Positions 32,501 to 38,500 of a stretch of DNA of 64,000 nt are shown here, one piece after another; the first letter of the stretch is position 1; the number at the start of each line of letters is the position of its first letter. The stretch spans positions 62,001-126,000 of the forward strand of contig JBGSKO010000154.1 in the NCBI GenBank assembly GCA_041741155.1, read 5' to 3'. The stretch is from M3007 sp041741155 (lineage in GTDB: Bacteria > Bacteroidota > Bacteroidia > Chitinophagales > Saprospiraceae). The position numbers and the translations under genes were made by a program. Below the pieces are notes generated by a model. It saw only the letters and a list, made by a program, of their open reading frames with translations. It was not told the DNA's origin and made no database searches.

Positions 32501-35462
32501 TGTTGGGATCACAGTTGTCCAATGCTACCGGAACCAAAGACTGGGCAGCAGCCAATCCGGCGGCATCACTGCATTCCACGGTGCGGTCCAGATTGCCGGC
32601 AACGGTTGTCCAGGTCGGGACTTGCGTATCCCGAATAGTGATTACCTGAGTATAAGCAATGCTGGTATGCCCACAGTCGTCCGTCACGGTCCAGGTGTTG
32701 GTGATTGTTTCATTCTGAATACACGGAGGCGCAGCCTGAACAGGGCTTCCTGGCGTTTTCACCGGGGTCAGGGCCATATCGCAGTTATCCGAAGCTACCG
32801 GGGCCAGGGCTTGTGCAATGGACAAAGCAGAAAGATCGCTGCATTCCACCGTACGGTCCAGATTGCCGACTGGGGTCGTCCACGTCGGCGCCTGCGTATC
32901 CTGAATCGTGATGATCTGGGTAAATATCGTGCTGGTGTTCCCGCAATCGTCGGTCACCGTCCACACATTGGTGTACGTTCCGGCTTGTGCACACTGGGTA
33001 CCAGCCTGGAACACGCCGGCGCTTTTCACCGGAAGTTGAAGCAGTGCATCACAGTTGTCGTTTGCTACCGGCTCCAGCATTTGCGCAGTAGCCAATCCAG
33101 CTACATCGCTGCATTCCACGGTACGATCAAGTGTGCCGGGCACGGAAATCCACGTAGGCGCCTGAGTATCCACTACGGTGATGACCTGGGTATAGGTAGA
33201 ACTTGTGTTTCCGCAATCATCGGTCACCGTCCAGGTATTCGTATAGGTACCGGCTTGTGCGCAGATCATGCCTGCTACAAAGGCGCCTGAGTTTTTGTTC
33301 AGAGCGCTCACAGTAATGTCGCAGTTGTCCATAGCGACGGGGAAAAGCGCCTGCGCATTTGCCAGCGCTACCGTGTTGCTGCACTCTACCGTGCGGTCGA
33401 GATTGCCGAGCGGGGTCGTCCAGGTGGGCGGGGCATTGTCAATAATCGTGATCACCTGCGTGAAAACCGCGCTTGGATTGCCACAGTCATCCGATACGAT
33501 CCAGGTATTGGTGTAAGAACCGGCTTGCGAGCACTGCGTGCTTTGGACAAACGAACCCGACGTTTTTACCGGAATTAAAGCAACGTCGCAATTATCGGAA
33601 GGGATCGGCGCCGAAGCTTGCGCGGCGATTAGCCCTGCTGCATTATCGCATTGCAGCGTGATATCCAGTGCGTTTGGCAGGGTGGTCCAGGTGGGCGCCT
33701 GGGTGTCCACTACGGTAATGACCTGGGTGTAAACCACACTGGTATTGCCGCAGGCATCCGTTACCGTCCAGGTATTGGTGTAGGTGCCGGCTTGCGAGCA
33801 TTGTGTGCTTGCCGCAAACAAACCAGCCACTTCCACGATGTTGGTTACATCGTTGTCGCAATTGTCGGAAGCGACGGGGACGAGCGCCTGTGCATCAGCC
33901 AGCGCCAGGGAGTTACTGCATTCCACCGTGCGATCCAGGTTGCCGAGCGGGGTTGTCCACGTCGGTGCCTGGGTATCTATGATGGTGATAATTTGGGTGA
34001 AGGTTGTGCTGGTGTTCCCGCAGTCGTCCGTCACCGTCCAGGTGTTGGTATAGGTGCCGGCTTGGGAACACTGGGTGCCGGGCACGAACATACCGGCGGT
34101 TTTGGATGGAACCAGCGCCTGGTCACAGGCATCGGTAGCCACCGGTACCTGCGCTTGCGCTGTTATCAGCCCAGCAGCATCGCTGCATTGCAGGGTGACG
34201 TTAAAAGCGCCGGGCATGGTCACCCACGTCGGCGCTTGTGTATCCCGCAAATAGACTTTTTGTGCACAGGTTTTGGTATTCATGCACGAGTCGGTGGCCG
34301 TGAAGGTCACGACCAGAGAATCGCATACCAGCGGCTGGTCCATGCCATTCCAGGTGTTGAGTACCGGCACCGTGCCTGCACAGGCATCCGTGGCTGTAGC
34401 CGGAGCAGCAGCAATCCAGGTTTGTATGGCGGCCACATAGTTTGTTCCGTCCACACATTCAAGGGTGAGGTTGTCCGGGCAGACAAAATCCGGGGCGATA
34501 TTGTCCAAAATATCTACCGCTACGTTGTTCACCGGGTTTATCGTGATATTGTTGAACGTGCAATCAAATGCCTCAAGCGTCAGCGGAGCGCCCGTAATAT
34601 TTACCGGAGCATTGACCGCATTACAGCCCAATGCCTTGAGGGTAATGGTGAGCAGGAGCGTACCATCGCTCAGGACCGTATTGCAAGGATTGGTATTGTC
34701 AGCCCAGGAATAGGTCAGTTTGCCCATTGCTGTTTCAGTAACACCCCTATACGGGGTTTGACCATCAATATCTACCGGCACATTTGTGACATACTGAAAC
34801 TGCTTGGGGTCCCAATTGACGGAGTATTGTAAGCCGGACAAATTACACGGATTGTTGCTGATTTTTATGGTCACGTCCACCATATCGCCGCAGGCGGCAG
34901 TCGTAGTAACAGATTCGGCGGTAAGGGTAAGGGCGCCTGCCACAGAGAACGTCGCCGAATAAGTAGCTGTCTCATCTACACATCCCATACCACTTGCAAA
35001 CGTGTTATTTTTGAAATCCACCTGATACTGACCGCACTCGCCGCTTGGAAAAAGGTCCACGTTAAGCGTCGCCTTTTTGTGAAAGTTATCCGATGGTGCG
35101 CAAACGCCAATATCCATTGCGTCGCCTGTTAACGCAGCCGTCGTGAACGCCGGCGGGGTACTCCCGACCTTATATACCCGGTATAAGAGATTATCTACTG
35201 ACCCCGTAGCGCAGTCAACGGACCGATTGATATCGTGCCGGGCAAACGAGATATTGAGCGCTGTCAGCAGCCCAAGATCGGTTACCCCGGTCCCCAGGTA
35301 CGGCTGTCCGGGAAAAACTTCTGTTCCGGATACGCCTTTCAAATTGTAATTGGTTGCATTAATCGTCACGCCGGAGGCGCAAATCGTCCGCTGAGCGGTT
35401 ACTACTGTCAGTGACGAACAAAGGAAAAGAAAGATATGGGAGTATTGATATAACTTATTCAT
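11502..35462 (-). CDS. Giant HYR/Ig-like repeat cell-surface protein with T9SS sorting domain
   Basis: The 7986-residue product has a signal peptide (1-25), a cohesin-like beta-sandwich at about 178-320, and then some 7,000 residues of repeats with a period near 80. Typical repeats run CP...DNCD...RTWTATDACGN...CVQTITVQD, with six Cys each; others are canonical HYR units (TTTVTVTATDASNNTHSC) with four Cys. Two PKD-like blocks interrupt them. The C terminus has a dockerin-like segment (about 7616-7671, DALLVQQYIVG and DVNLSNAITTLDASLI), a second cohesin-like domain (about 7750-7877) and a T9SS type A sorting domain (7899-7986, LLQNRPNPFTERTTIGF). The ATG at 35462 gives the best signal peptide. 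It lies 50 bp after the other adhesin gene, so both are probably cotranscribed. Role as adhesin, matrix or gliding fibre is inferred. Confidence 0.9.
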   Translation of the reverse strand: MNKLYQYSHIFLFLCSSLTVVTAQRTICASGVTINATNYNLKGVSGTEVFPGQPYLGTGVTDLGLLTALNISFARHDINRSVDCATGSVDNLLYRVYKVGSTPPAFTTAALTGDAMDIGVCAPSDNFHKKATLNVDLFPSGECGQYQVDFKNNTFASGMGCVDETATYSATFSVAGALTLTAESVTTTAACGDMVDVTIKISNNPCNLSGLQYSVNWDPKQFQYVTNVPVDIDGQTPYRGVTETAMGKLTYSWADNTNPCNTVLSDGTLLLTITLKALGCNAVNAPVNITGAPLTLEAFDCTFNNITINPVNNVAVDILDNIAPDFVCPDNLTLECVDGTNYVAAIQTWIAAAPATATDACAGTVPVLNTWNGMDQPLVCDSLVVTFTATDSCMNTKTCAQKVYLRDTQAPTWVTMPGAFNVTLQCSDAAGLITAQAQVPVATDACDQALVPSKTAGMFVPGTQCSQAGTYTNTWTVTDDCGNTSTTFTQIITIIDTQAPTWTTPLGNLDRTVECSNSLALADAQALVPVASDNCDNDVTNIVEVAGLFAASTQCSQAGTYTNTWTVTDACGNTSVVYTQVITVVDTQAPTWTTLPNALDITLQCDNAAGLIAAQASAPIPSDNCDVALIPVKTSGSFVQSTQCSQAGSYTNTWIVSDDCGNPSAVFTQVITIIDNAPPTWTTPLGNLDRTVECSNTVALANAQALFPVAMDNCDITVSALNKNSGAFVAGMICAQAGTYTNTWTVTDDCGNTSSTYTQVITVVDTQAPTWISVPGTLDRTVECSDVAGLATAQMLEPVANDNCDALLQLPVKSAGVFQAGTQCAQAGTYTNVWTVTDDCGNTSTIFTQIITIQDTQAPTWTTPVGNLDRTVECSDLSALSIAQALAPVASDNCDMALTPVKTPGSPVQAAPPCIQNETITNTWTVTDDCGHTSIAYTQVITIRDTQVPTWTTVAGNLDRTVECSDAAGLAAAQSLVPVALDNCDPNINTQLMKNSGTFAAGLICAQEGTYTNTWTVTDDCGNTSTTYTQIITVTDNTNPTALCQNTTVFLDNTGNATLAASAVNNNSSDLCDAAVSLSVSPSAFTCANVGPNTVTLTVTDDCGNVSSCMATVTVSDIIPPVAACPMNGVQSNDPGQCSAVVTFTLPASSDNCLGVMSAAVPASGSTFAVGTTTVTVTATDASNNMHSCTFTVTVNDTQAPVAACPMNVVQANDPGQCNAVVSFMLPISSDNCPGVTSAAVPASGSTFPVGITTVTVTATDAAMNMHSCTFTVTVNDTQAPVAACPMNVTQANDPGQCNAVVSFTLPTSSDNCPGVTSAAVPASGSTFAVGTTTVTVTATDASNNIHSCTFSVTVNDTQAPVAACPMNVTQANDLGQCSAVVSFMLPVSSDNCLGVTSAAVPASGSTFPVGTTTVTVTATDAAMNTHNCTFTVTVNDTQAPVAACPMNITQANDLGQCSAVVSFMLPTSSDNCPVVTSAAVPASGSTFPVGTTTVIVTATDASNNTHSCTFSVTVNDTQNPVAACLPALFQNNTPGLCSAVVTFTLPASSDNCPGVTSSAAPASGSTFPVGPTTVTVTATDASSNTHSCTFVVTVNDTELPVITCPMAVTLECPADTSAANTGFATATDNCTAMPTITRTNVTAPGNCPQEFTVFRTWMAQDASGNTATCGQTITVTDNTSPALACPSDITVECTSSTLPAATGTAGASDACDNSVVPGYSDAAPVPGTCPQEYHFFRTWAVFDDCGNTSVCTQKITVDDSTAPTITFCPAAVIIECDESRVPGINMSLFLATATDNCDNAPTVTYGDANFTGGCPQATNVLRTWTATDACGNATTCVQAIAVVDTKAPTAEPLPALGPFACYADRPAANINDVIGETDNCSTVVTVTYIGDSANPGCTGTVIRTYRLTDGCSNSADITQTITINDNVAPTADPLSAIGPFACYANIPAPNVNDVTGEADNCGGAVAITHIGDSPNPGCSGTVIRTYRLTDGCSNTADITQVITINDNVAPTADPLPALGPIACYANIPPANINDVTGETDNCGGTVTVTFVSDGPNPGCSGTVIRTYQLTDQCSNSTLITQSISINDNVPPAPVCQNVTVSLDGMGNASITAAQVNNNSTDNCGNPVTLGVAPSTFTCANVGANGVVLTVTDNCSNSATCTATVTVNDLILPVAICPSNITQANDPGQCSAVVAFMLPAPTDNCPGVTSAAVPASGSTFAVGTTTVTVTATDASSNTHACTFTVTVNDTQAPVAACPMNVTQANDLGQCSAVVSFMLPTSSDNCPGVTSAAVLASGSTFPVGTTTVTVTATDAAMNTHTCAFTVTVNDTQNPVAACPQALFQNNTPGLCNAVVTFTLPASSDNCLGVSSAAVPASGSTFPVGPTTVTVTATDASSNTHSCAFVVTVNDTELPVITCPMAVTLECPADTSAANTGFATATDNCTAMPTITRTNSIAPGNCPQEFTVFRTWLAQDAAGNTASCVQAITVDDNTPPALACPSNITVECTSSTLPAATGTAGASDLCDLMVTPGYSDAAPVPGTCPQEYVIARTWVVFDDCGNVNSCTQIITVDDSTPPAIACPNAVTIECTDSRIPGVNPALLVATAMDNCDTNPTITYSDLNASGGCPQAANVLRTWTASDDCGNTSSCPQAITVLDTQAPTWTTAADALNSTVECNDVMAFVAAQALFPAATDLCDNDVTNISKLPGSFVPGMLCPQAGTYTNTWTVTDDCGNTSSVYTQVITIVDTQAPTADPLSAIGPVACYANIPAADVNVVTGEADNCGGAISIVHFGDSADPGCTGTVIRTYRLSDQCGNTADITQIITINDNVAPTADPLPSLGPIACYANIPPSNINDVTGETDNCGGTVTVTHTGDSANPGCIGTVTRTYRLSDGCGNTADITQSISINDNVPPTAVCQNITVELDNTGNVAIAAAQVDNNSSDNCGGVVTLGVSPSAFTCANVGANTVTLTVTDNCNNSSNCTATVTVTLPGGAPSIPTVTLTQSASPICSGDDYTLTLTPGGMNPIGTTYDVSWVITPVFGMPDPNLVTLGGDFGGVSGNGMLSNTTDLSLLGAIDNININSVNVTFTVTPKFGPCSGTPQVIAVVVRPLPQVTGISPTPPAGVCSGSTVGGFSIDHNLGTFGADPSNAIVWAWSGTNLTATPANGTDNGGGSPNALFVSATMLENTGALATTAMLSVIPQRTSAGLTCSGPVREFQIVVEPKPEVICPNNILATTTAVCDTMLTLTHPTLNLNTTNCPATLSISFGNGMPAPPVLPTGGAVTSGGNDAFTFGLGQTVVTYTVVDGAMNVSSCSFVVTVADNDAPTISCPSFLTIECNADTIPGLMAPTGIATATDNCDLMPVLSHTNAIAPGNCPQEYVMARTWVARDASGNTAVCTQVVTVDDSQAPSISCPINRTVNCGTDTTIMTTGIATALDNCSPTPSIGIGYSNTITPGSCPQEFTITRLWAAVDNCGNLATCTQTIEVQDTTRPVITCPMGVTVECNVTLIPGPGSPTGIAVATDNCDNNVNIAYSDLPLSGGPCPQNVIILRTWTGTDDCGNTSVCTQSITVKDTAPPTWTTAASALDQTLQCDDATGLAAAQALFPVATDLCDNDVTNIVKVPGSFVPGTQCPQAGTYTNTWVVTDDCMNTSTVFTQVITIIDNMPPTWTTVAGELDRTVECDDAAGLLAAQNLFPVATDNCDNDVTNLVKTSGLFAPGQCPQAGTYTNTWMVTDACGNPSAVFTQVITVEDTEAPMFTVPVDITIYATANCTYDASVGVTGDVTNESDNCASGLDAIPTDVIADGACFGNKIITRTWSLSDGCGNVLNQNQIITVLDTLIPAFPKPADVTLTTADGASCPETAAIGLVADQVNPIATGNAAFTFTVHGITIDGPTDYNDNCSAGSNLKLFVWNIQEDFGGNADACSRDIRVTWRVYDDCGNFRQRQQTFTIVENTPSVIACPADVTLNCEDLQVPSVTGEATATDNCDVAPAVTFADVVVPGNCPDNYKIERIWTATDVCNNSTTCLQVITVQDITLPVLTCPADTIINCEIVSVPANTGTATATDNCDMMPVVTFTDAPVSGSCAAAQTITRTWFAVDACGNQALTCVQTIAVQDTTDPVIVCPGDVLVTCENPHTPAQTGTATAMDNCDANLVIIHTDIATVGACPQDSIISRRWIAVDDCGNIGICVQTITVRDLTAPTLTCPPNVTIACNADTTATGTGSPIVSDNCDQTPTIFHSNIITPGGLCAQTYLITRTWTVADDCGNVTSCVQTINVQDVLPPVLVCAPNVTVECDQNLTPGANNPTGIAVAADNCDISPTVLLDDEVIVAGTCPQESIITRTWVAIDDCANGTACIQTIIVRDRTAPVLTCPAESTVECDQNPLPTLTGTPSVTDNCDMAPTTPVYTDVIVAGQCPRDSIITRTWTSEDACGNTGSCVQIIHWRDQTAPVVTAPTTIDIECSTDLSLAATTIAEFLALPGTSASDNCSPTANLTVSSVTGQLVGTPCNGTIVRTYTISDECGNATSVTQTITVTDNTAPIVACPNPITINCQDSQLPTNTGSATATDNCSTAPVISSTDNIITGNCPGNYAIARIWTATDDCQNSTTCVQTITVQDVTPPSIACPTNTIINCEDPQVPANTGTASATDLCDLAPVVTFTDNPVPGNCLGNYAIERTWIATDNCGNSNTCLQVIGVQDIAAPTIVCPANTTVNCEGTTPAFAGTATASDNCDATPTVTFVDQSTQTNIGACTDQTYTITRTWTALDVCGNSTFCQQIIAVQDTTRPSIICPLDITINCEIDPLPINTGTAIASDNCDPDPGLTPLDVVIPGDCPQEKVIRRRWVTVDNCANINACEQIITVQDTTKPVLTCPADITVNCNDDQTPDGPSGFATATDNCTNSPVVTFTDNVLPGGCTQAKTIQRTWTAADACGNSTTCLQIIAVQDVTPPVIACPQNRTIECNESTDPNVNTALGVAIAIDNCDPTLIVTYIDTKTQVGACLRDTVITRTWAALDDCNNQSACQQTITKKDTQGPVVVCPADTVINCNTSIAPLDLDFATATDNCGTATVPTHSDDVVPGNCPQESVIIRTWTSEDDCGNIGICEQTITVQDTTLPTFVVPVDITIYTDANCVYDASVGVTGDAANENDNCATGLDATFTDVTVDGQCAGSKIITRIWSLNDGCGNVLTQNQIITVSDTLIPVFPKPADMTLTTENGATCPATAEISLVIDQVNPVAMGNAAFTFTVHGMTIDGPAIYSDNCTDTADLKLYVWNISEDWDGPADACKRNIRVIWRVYDDCGNFRQRQQIFTIIENTPPVITCPANVTINCEDPQIPVETGEATATDNCDAAPVVTSSDNVLLGGCLGNYAIERTWTATDQCNNSTTCVQVIAVQDLEAPVLACPADTVINCEVDPIPANTGVATASDNCDALPTVNFTDVNTPGNCPDARTIARTWTAFDACGNQAIPCTQIITVRDTTKPVIICPLDITINCEVATIPANTGTAIASDNCDLSLSVTMVDTQVPGDCPQEKVINRRWVAVDNCLNAIACIQHITVQDTTRPALVCPVDMTVECDQDLTPAGTGSAAATDNCDTAPVVLDSDVIVVSVDCPQNRVITRTWTATDACGNVNTCVQTINVVDTTPPVIACPNPLTVECDQSLTPGANAPTGTAIAIDNCDPMTAVVVVDDVVTPSGNCPQEKTIERTWAALDACGNAAACVQLITVVDDTPPVVVCPADTIINCNTSTAPAAIGFATATDNCGTATVPTYSDVVVVGQCPQDSIITRTWTSEDDCGNMGTCVQIIMVQDTTRPVLVCPADTVITCDSNFDPISTGVATATDNCDPNPTTPTFTDAVVFGNCPQQGVVTRTWTWADACGNIGSCVQTITVIDTVPPTFDPGGMLVAPLTTENGAACPADAVISLTVGQIIAFDEGWTVAGLPIQSLAGFISDNCAAENEIIIEVASIEINNDLLPCRRTITISFQFSDPCGNLTPTLFTCVYEISDNTAPLFTVPADVTLSCEQDVNDLQLAGDVNDEEDNCVGSLDATYSDVADLSGCNGTGAILRTWTLTDGCGNTLVQTQTISVVDNSAPTLVCPQNTTVSCDDTTPAAAGTATSSDNCGTPTVNFSDQSTQTNIGLCSDQSYTITRTWTAVDDCGNQASACIQIITVQDLVAPVITCPADATVSCEQSLNPMVNTALGTATSVDNCDPVPGISFTDFSTAGNCPQERTILRTWLTVDNCLNPAACTQTIVVVDNTPPALVCPKDTVVNCQVDPTVNITGIATATDLCDGNPTVSHSDVSTPGACPTLRTIARTWIAADACGNSTICVQTITVQDTTRPVIVCPADVTVQCNESTDPMVNPNVGTPTLSDNCDQMLASNYIDNPLPPNGCTQVILRNWITSDDCNNAAACSQTVTVTDTQAPLLVDVPADVTVQCDAIPTVGTPIVSDNCDPNPTATYIGETPITGQCPDSYILLRSWSLSDNCGNSTIFVQTITVQDTQAPTWVDVPGDITVECDAIPAPYQPAAEDNCDASVTVTYDGDSREDSECADTYTLTRTWTAVDNCNNSTTYVQTILVQDTQAPNWIDVPSDVTVECDQVPTPYQPTAEDNCDAQVEITFSETRADGNCPNRYVLTRTWMASDNCSNSTVHTQTITVTDDTPPTAVCQNITVELNQNGEVMITGAQVDNGSSDNCGDVSLAVSPASFTCANVGTNTVILTVTDACGQSAICSSNVTVTLSGGGTTLPTVTLSQNPALMCSGDTYDLTLTPGVNNAPGTEYMVSWAITPAFVGSTPDPNLVTLGGDFGGATGDSMITTTDLNLIGAFDNLNVNSVIITFTVTPKSNGCSGTPQIVATTLRPLPQVTSISPIPPSGVCSGSSVGGFTIGHNLGTGGADASNSITWNWSGTNLTATPANGTDNGGGSPNALFVSPTTLVNTGATATTATLSVIPQRTTAGLTCSGPAIELQIVVEPELQIACPSNLSLSTEMGSCTTAVALTHPTTNINPINCPVMLEVGFSAGMPAPATLPTSGSVTPGATVNYTFAAGQTIVSYKAIDGNGNSKTCSFVVNVTDNEPPVWITQPGTLDRTVECGNTSALDDAQALAPMAADNCGSVVPVKTSGNFSPSTACPPVGTYTNTWSVVDAAGNTTAVFTQTITISDTEAPTIICPDDLVLECGDGDLAAQIVDWLAGATATDNCAGMVIPANNYDGDSIPAVSCDLTNGLLVSFMATDNCSNSAACAASIYVLDTEGPTINGDCALLDQYGNGSNAAAYIVGTSAGAECPAVATVNLQVGQEISDDYEITVGGIAVPGILGCLTDNCTATDNLIARVVVVNESGDACIKNFEVRFVIEDACGNLSADTLRYVLEVIDNTAPTFTKPADITVYLDGNCEANLSGTGVVEDEEDNCATGLQATFTDNTIPGQGASEYIIERTWTLTDGCGNTASAQIQYIAVRDTILPVFDCPNGIEVAPNATGCTYLVDGSILDPRNVSDNCGTTTATYDLDGDTEGSGSGSLNGVTFNEGTTTVTWTVTDGNGNTQTCSFAVVVTECTQISGMLIWEGDDSDMTGVALANVALSGDDNDSDGPTLADGNYTLIAGMGTNFVVTPDKTSPPANPLNGVSVLDALLVQQYIVGLHTFPDGYKMIAADVNLSNAITTLDASLIRQAILGSPGALAYFLNKPWRFVPTKDDTPYSLGYDPGSNPFLSPIPSTRVLTGVAGDAVGEDFYGIKTGDVNATGNPENRPENLDPLRLRIQDRVLEAGQNIFVPVRMAAFDNLAGYQFAFDFDADALELLSVEAISSPLGLTSAGHFGLYQAAAGEIRSAWIDPYGQTIAAEMPVFALRFAVKQSGAKLSEVLRMKPKAISPEAYNMDHQVAGIELEFYEEQTTSVFDPTGTEAPGMTLLQNRPNPFTERTTIGFTLDQGCDAQLRIFDASGRELFRMHKTYPAGKHEEVLFLRDIRATGVLYYELKTPYGTLTKKMTALTP
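14390..15480 (-). repeat. PKD-like block, downstream copy (inside the giant gene)
   Basis: This coding segment, encoding TLSQNPALMCSGD through GNGSPNALFVS-type sequence and the two repeats around it, recurs at 25637-26727. The offset is 11,247 bp both at the sequence GCGAAC (14696 and 25943) and at the end of the block (15471 and 26718), so the two copies align almost without gaps. Confidence 0.75.
18480..20110 (-). repeat. Segmental duplication, copy A (inside the giant gene)
   Basis: This segment repeats at an exact 4,080-bp offset (1360 residues, 17 units of 80) at 22560-24190. The offset is kept at every place compared between these limits, including the distinctive part encoding RQRQQ-FTI, FPKPAD and FTVHG, and is lost after about 20110/24190. 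Confidence 0.75.
22560..24190 (-). repeat. Segmental duplication, copy B (inside the giant gene)
   Basis: Second copy of the segment at 18480-20110, with the same order of repeat types and constant 4,080-bp offset. The copies differ at many third positions, so the duplication is not recent. Confidence 0.75.
25637..26727 (-). repeat. PKD-like block, upstream copy (inside the giant gene)
   Basis: Second copy of the block at 14390-15480. It encodes the PKD-like stretch LVTLGGDFGG and the following GTDNGGGSPNALFVS segment. The constant 11,247-bp offset over about 1.1 kb indicates that it was copied as one unit. Confidence 0.75.
28220..28940 (-). repeat. Short array of 240-bp HYR units (three units)
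   Basis: Three consecutive units align column by column at 28261, 28501 and 28741, each 240 bp apart and encoding one 80-residue HYR repeat (VTVTATDA-N-HSC/TC-FTVTVNDTQ). DNA identity between units is high, higher than among most repeats of the gene. Confidence 0.8.
30660..32100 (-). repeat. Array of six 240-bp HYR units with two alternating types
   Basis: Six units align exactly at 30721, 30961, 31201, 31441, 31681 and 31921. Two sequence types occur around the same point: CCAACCGGGAACGT (coding FPVG) in units 1, 2, 3 and 5, and CCTACGGCAAACGT (coding FAVG) in units 4 and 6. The 28.2-28.9 kb array carries both types too. Confidence 0.8.
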
Positions 35463-35512
35463 AATCAAGTTTTGGCTGGTTGATATGATTGAAACAAGGA
35501 TTCCGCTGTGTG

Positions 35513-38500
35513 TTAGTTCGCATTGACCATACGCCGTGCCAGTTGCCCGAACGGTGTGGTCAGTTCGTAGTACAAAATGCCGGCGGCGGAGGCATCCAGT
35601 CGGATGATCTCTTCGGAGTAACCTGCCGGGTATGCCTTGCTCAGTCGGAACAGTTCGCGGCCCGTGGCGTCGAATACGCGCAGTTGTGCGTCGCAGGGTT
35701 GCGGCAGCACAAAACCGATTGCCGTAGCGCCGGAAAACGGGTTCGGGCGGTTTTGCATCAGGTGTACACCCGCCGCAGCGGCAGGGCTGTTCACGTCGGT
35801 AGTTTGCGCGTCGGTGAATACCAGTTGTACCTCGGCGCGGCCTTGCTCCGTAGTGTATGCTTCCGGCGCAAGTGTACTGGCGTCGAACCGAAGTGCCTCA
35901 CTGAGCAATGCGCCACCCTGGAGCGCCCGGAAGCGCAGGGTAAACACAGCAGATCCTTCGGGCAAGGTTTGTCCGTCGGCATCAAGCCACACACTGCGAA
36001 TTTCGCCTTCGGCAACATTGTAGAGGCCGAAGTGCTCCGCTTTATTCAAGCCGAGCGGCGTATTTTCCAGTTCAATATCCAGCAATTGCAGCCGGACAGT
36101 TTCAAAATTCAAAGCAAACTGGTAGCCCGTCAGGTGATCAAAACGGGAAGCGCGGAACGTCACTGCGTACTCCTGACCAGCTTTCAAAATATAATCCTGC
36201 GTCAATAAAACCACGGGCAACTGTGCTTCGGGTTTCAGGTTGGGATTGGCAGAGTAGTTGAGATCGCCCATTTTAAGCCCAAAGAAGTCCTGACCGGATA
36301 CCCCACCCGACACGCCGAGCAATGGCCGGCTTTCAGGGATCGGCAACAGGAATGGATTGGGCGCCGGGGAATAGCCCGGGAAGCCCGGGCCAGGGTTGGT
36401 CGTTGGCACGAAACGCCACGGTTTGGCTTTGAAAAATGCCAGCGACGACGGGCTTCCCAGCACTGCCCGGCGAATGATCTGCCAGTCGTTGCCGTCCAGC
36501 ACATTGTTCAGGTCAATGTCGGCAGCCATAAGTATATATGGATCGGTGATCGGCGGGTTGTTGTTCAGGTGATTCAACAACACCAGCGCATCGGCAGCCG
36601 TCACGCCGTTCATTGAATCGGCGGGAGGTGTGGTTTTTGTTGGCGTCAGGGTTACGTTTCCACCGCCAACGACGGTGAAAAGGCCGCTCGGGTCGGTCGG
36701 ACCAAACATATCGGACGCATCGCCCGTAAGCGCTACCATCGCCAGGGCTACACCGGCAATACCGTCGGGGTCGCCTTTCCAGATCAGTTTGCCGCTGATG
36801 CCGGAGCATTCGTTGACTTGAATCGTAAAGGAGCAGACCGTGCTGTTGCCATTTACATCGGTAGCGCTCCAGGTCACGGTTGTTTCACCAAGACCAAAGG
36901 GAAAGCCGTCCAGCGAGCCGGAACCGCTGCCTTGGGTAGCGCCGCTCAACGAGTAGGTCGTGCTCGACGTACCGCAGTTGTCGGACACGACCGGATCATA
37001 GTTACCATTAGCCGGTGCAAACTCGCACTCGCCGCCGCTACCCGACACCGTTGCGTTGGCCGGACAAATGATCGTCGGAGGCGTCAAGTCTTGAACGGTG
37101 ATGGTCTGTATCTGAACGGATGCGGTATTACCACATTCGTCCGTCACAACCCACGCGCGCTCAATGATGCCCTCGCCGCCCGAACCGGGGATAAAATTAT
37201 CCGTAAACGTTGCCACCAGTGTTTGCGCCGGCGAGCAATTGTCCGAAGCATTCGACACGGTGTCCGCGGGGGCATCGTACTGGCATTGTGCATTCAGGGA
37301 AATCGTTGTGTTGGCCGGTGCAGTAAATGTTGGCGGTGTAACATCCGTGACGCCGATGACTTGCGCTACTGTGATCGAGTTGCCGCAGGCATCCGTTGCC
37401 CGCCACGTGCGGGTCAGGAGGTATTTGTTCGGGCAATCACCCGGGGTAGTCGTTTGGCCGAGATACAGCACCTCGGGGGTGTCGTCGCAGTTATCGGTAG
37501 CCGTAGGCTGGCCGGGAGCAGGTATGCTGGAGCAGGACACCGAGGTGTTTGCAGGTACATTCGTAAAGGTCGGTGGCTGGGTGTCTTCTACCGAAATATC
37601 GGCCAGACCAAGCAGGACCACCGGCACTACAGCGTAGTTCAGGTCGGAGGCTTCAATGACGCGGGGCGAACCGGTGATCGAAATCGTGCCGTTTTCGCCG
37701 CAGTTGAGCGCCTTGAGGCGCAAACGCAGCAGCAGGGAACCGTCAGGCAACGAAGCGCCGTACATACCGGAGGAATCGAGCCAGGAATAAATGAGAACAC
37801 CGCCGATGAAACCGGTGAGCGGTGTGCTGTTGTCAACCGTTTGCGGTTCGATAGCGACCGTAGTGAACACATTGGTATCCCAATCCACACTGAACTGCAA
37901 GGTGCCGAGGTCGGTGAAATTAGCTGCCGCCACAATGTCCACAACAAATTCTTCGCCGCATTCCGCGCTTTCCGGCGCATCTATGAACAGGTTGAGGCCC
38001 GGAGCAGGCGTTACTGTGAAAATATCGGTGGCCGTGTTGGAGCAACCGTTGTTGTCGGTTACGGTGTAGCTGATGACATGCGTACCCACGCCGGCGTCTG
38101 CCGGGTTGATCGCATTGCCCGATACGCCGGGACCGCTGTAGGTGCCGCCGGTTGGGCTGCCACCGGTAAGCGGTACATTGGTTTCGAGAGCAGTAGCCGA
38201 GTCGTCGCCGAGATTCAGGTTAACCACCGGTAGCGGATTGATACTCACATTGACCGAGCCGCCCATATTGGCCATGCAGCCAAGGCCGATTCGGGTAGCC
38301 ATAACGGTGTATGCTCCGACAGTAGCCTGGAGACCGAAACTGATGGGATTGCCGGTGCCGGCTACAGGACTTCCAACGGGGTTGCCGTTCAGTTTCAATT
38401 GATACGTCGCTCCGTTTTCCGAGCCGCTCAAGCCCACGTCGGAGCCGTTGCCGCCAACGCAGTACGCGCCACCGCCAGTCACCTGAAAAATTTGCAACAC

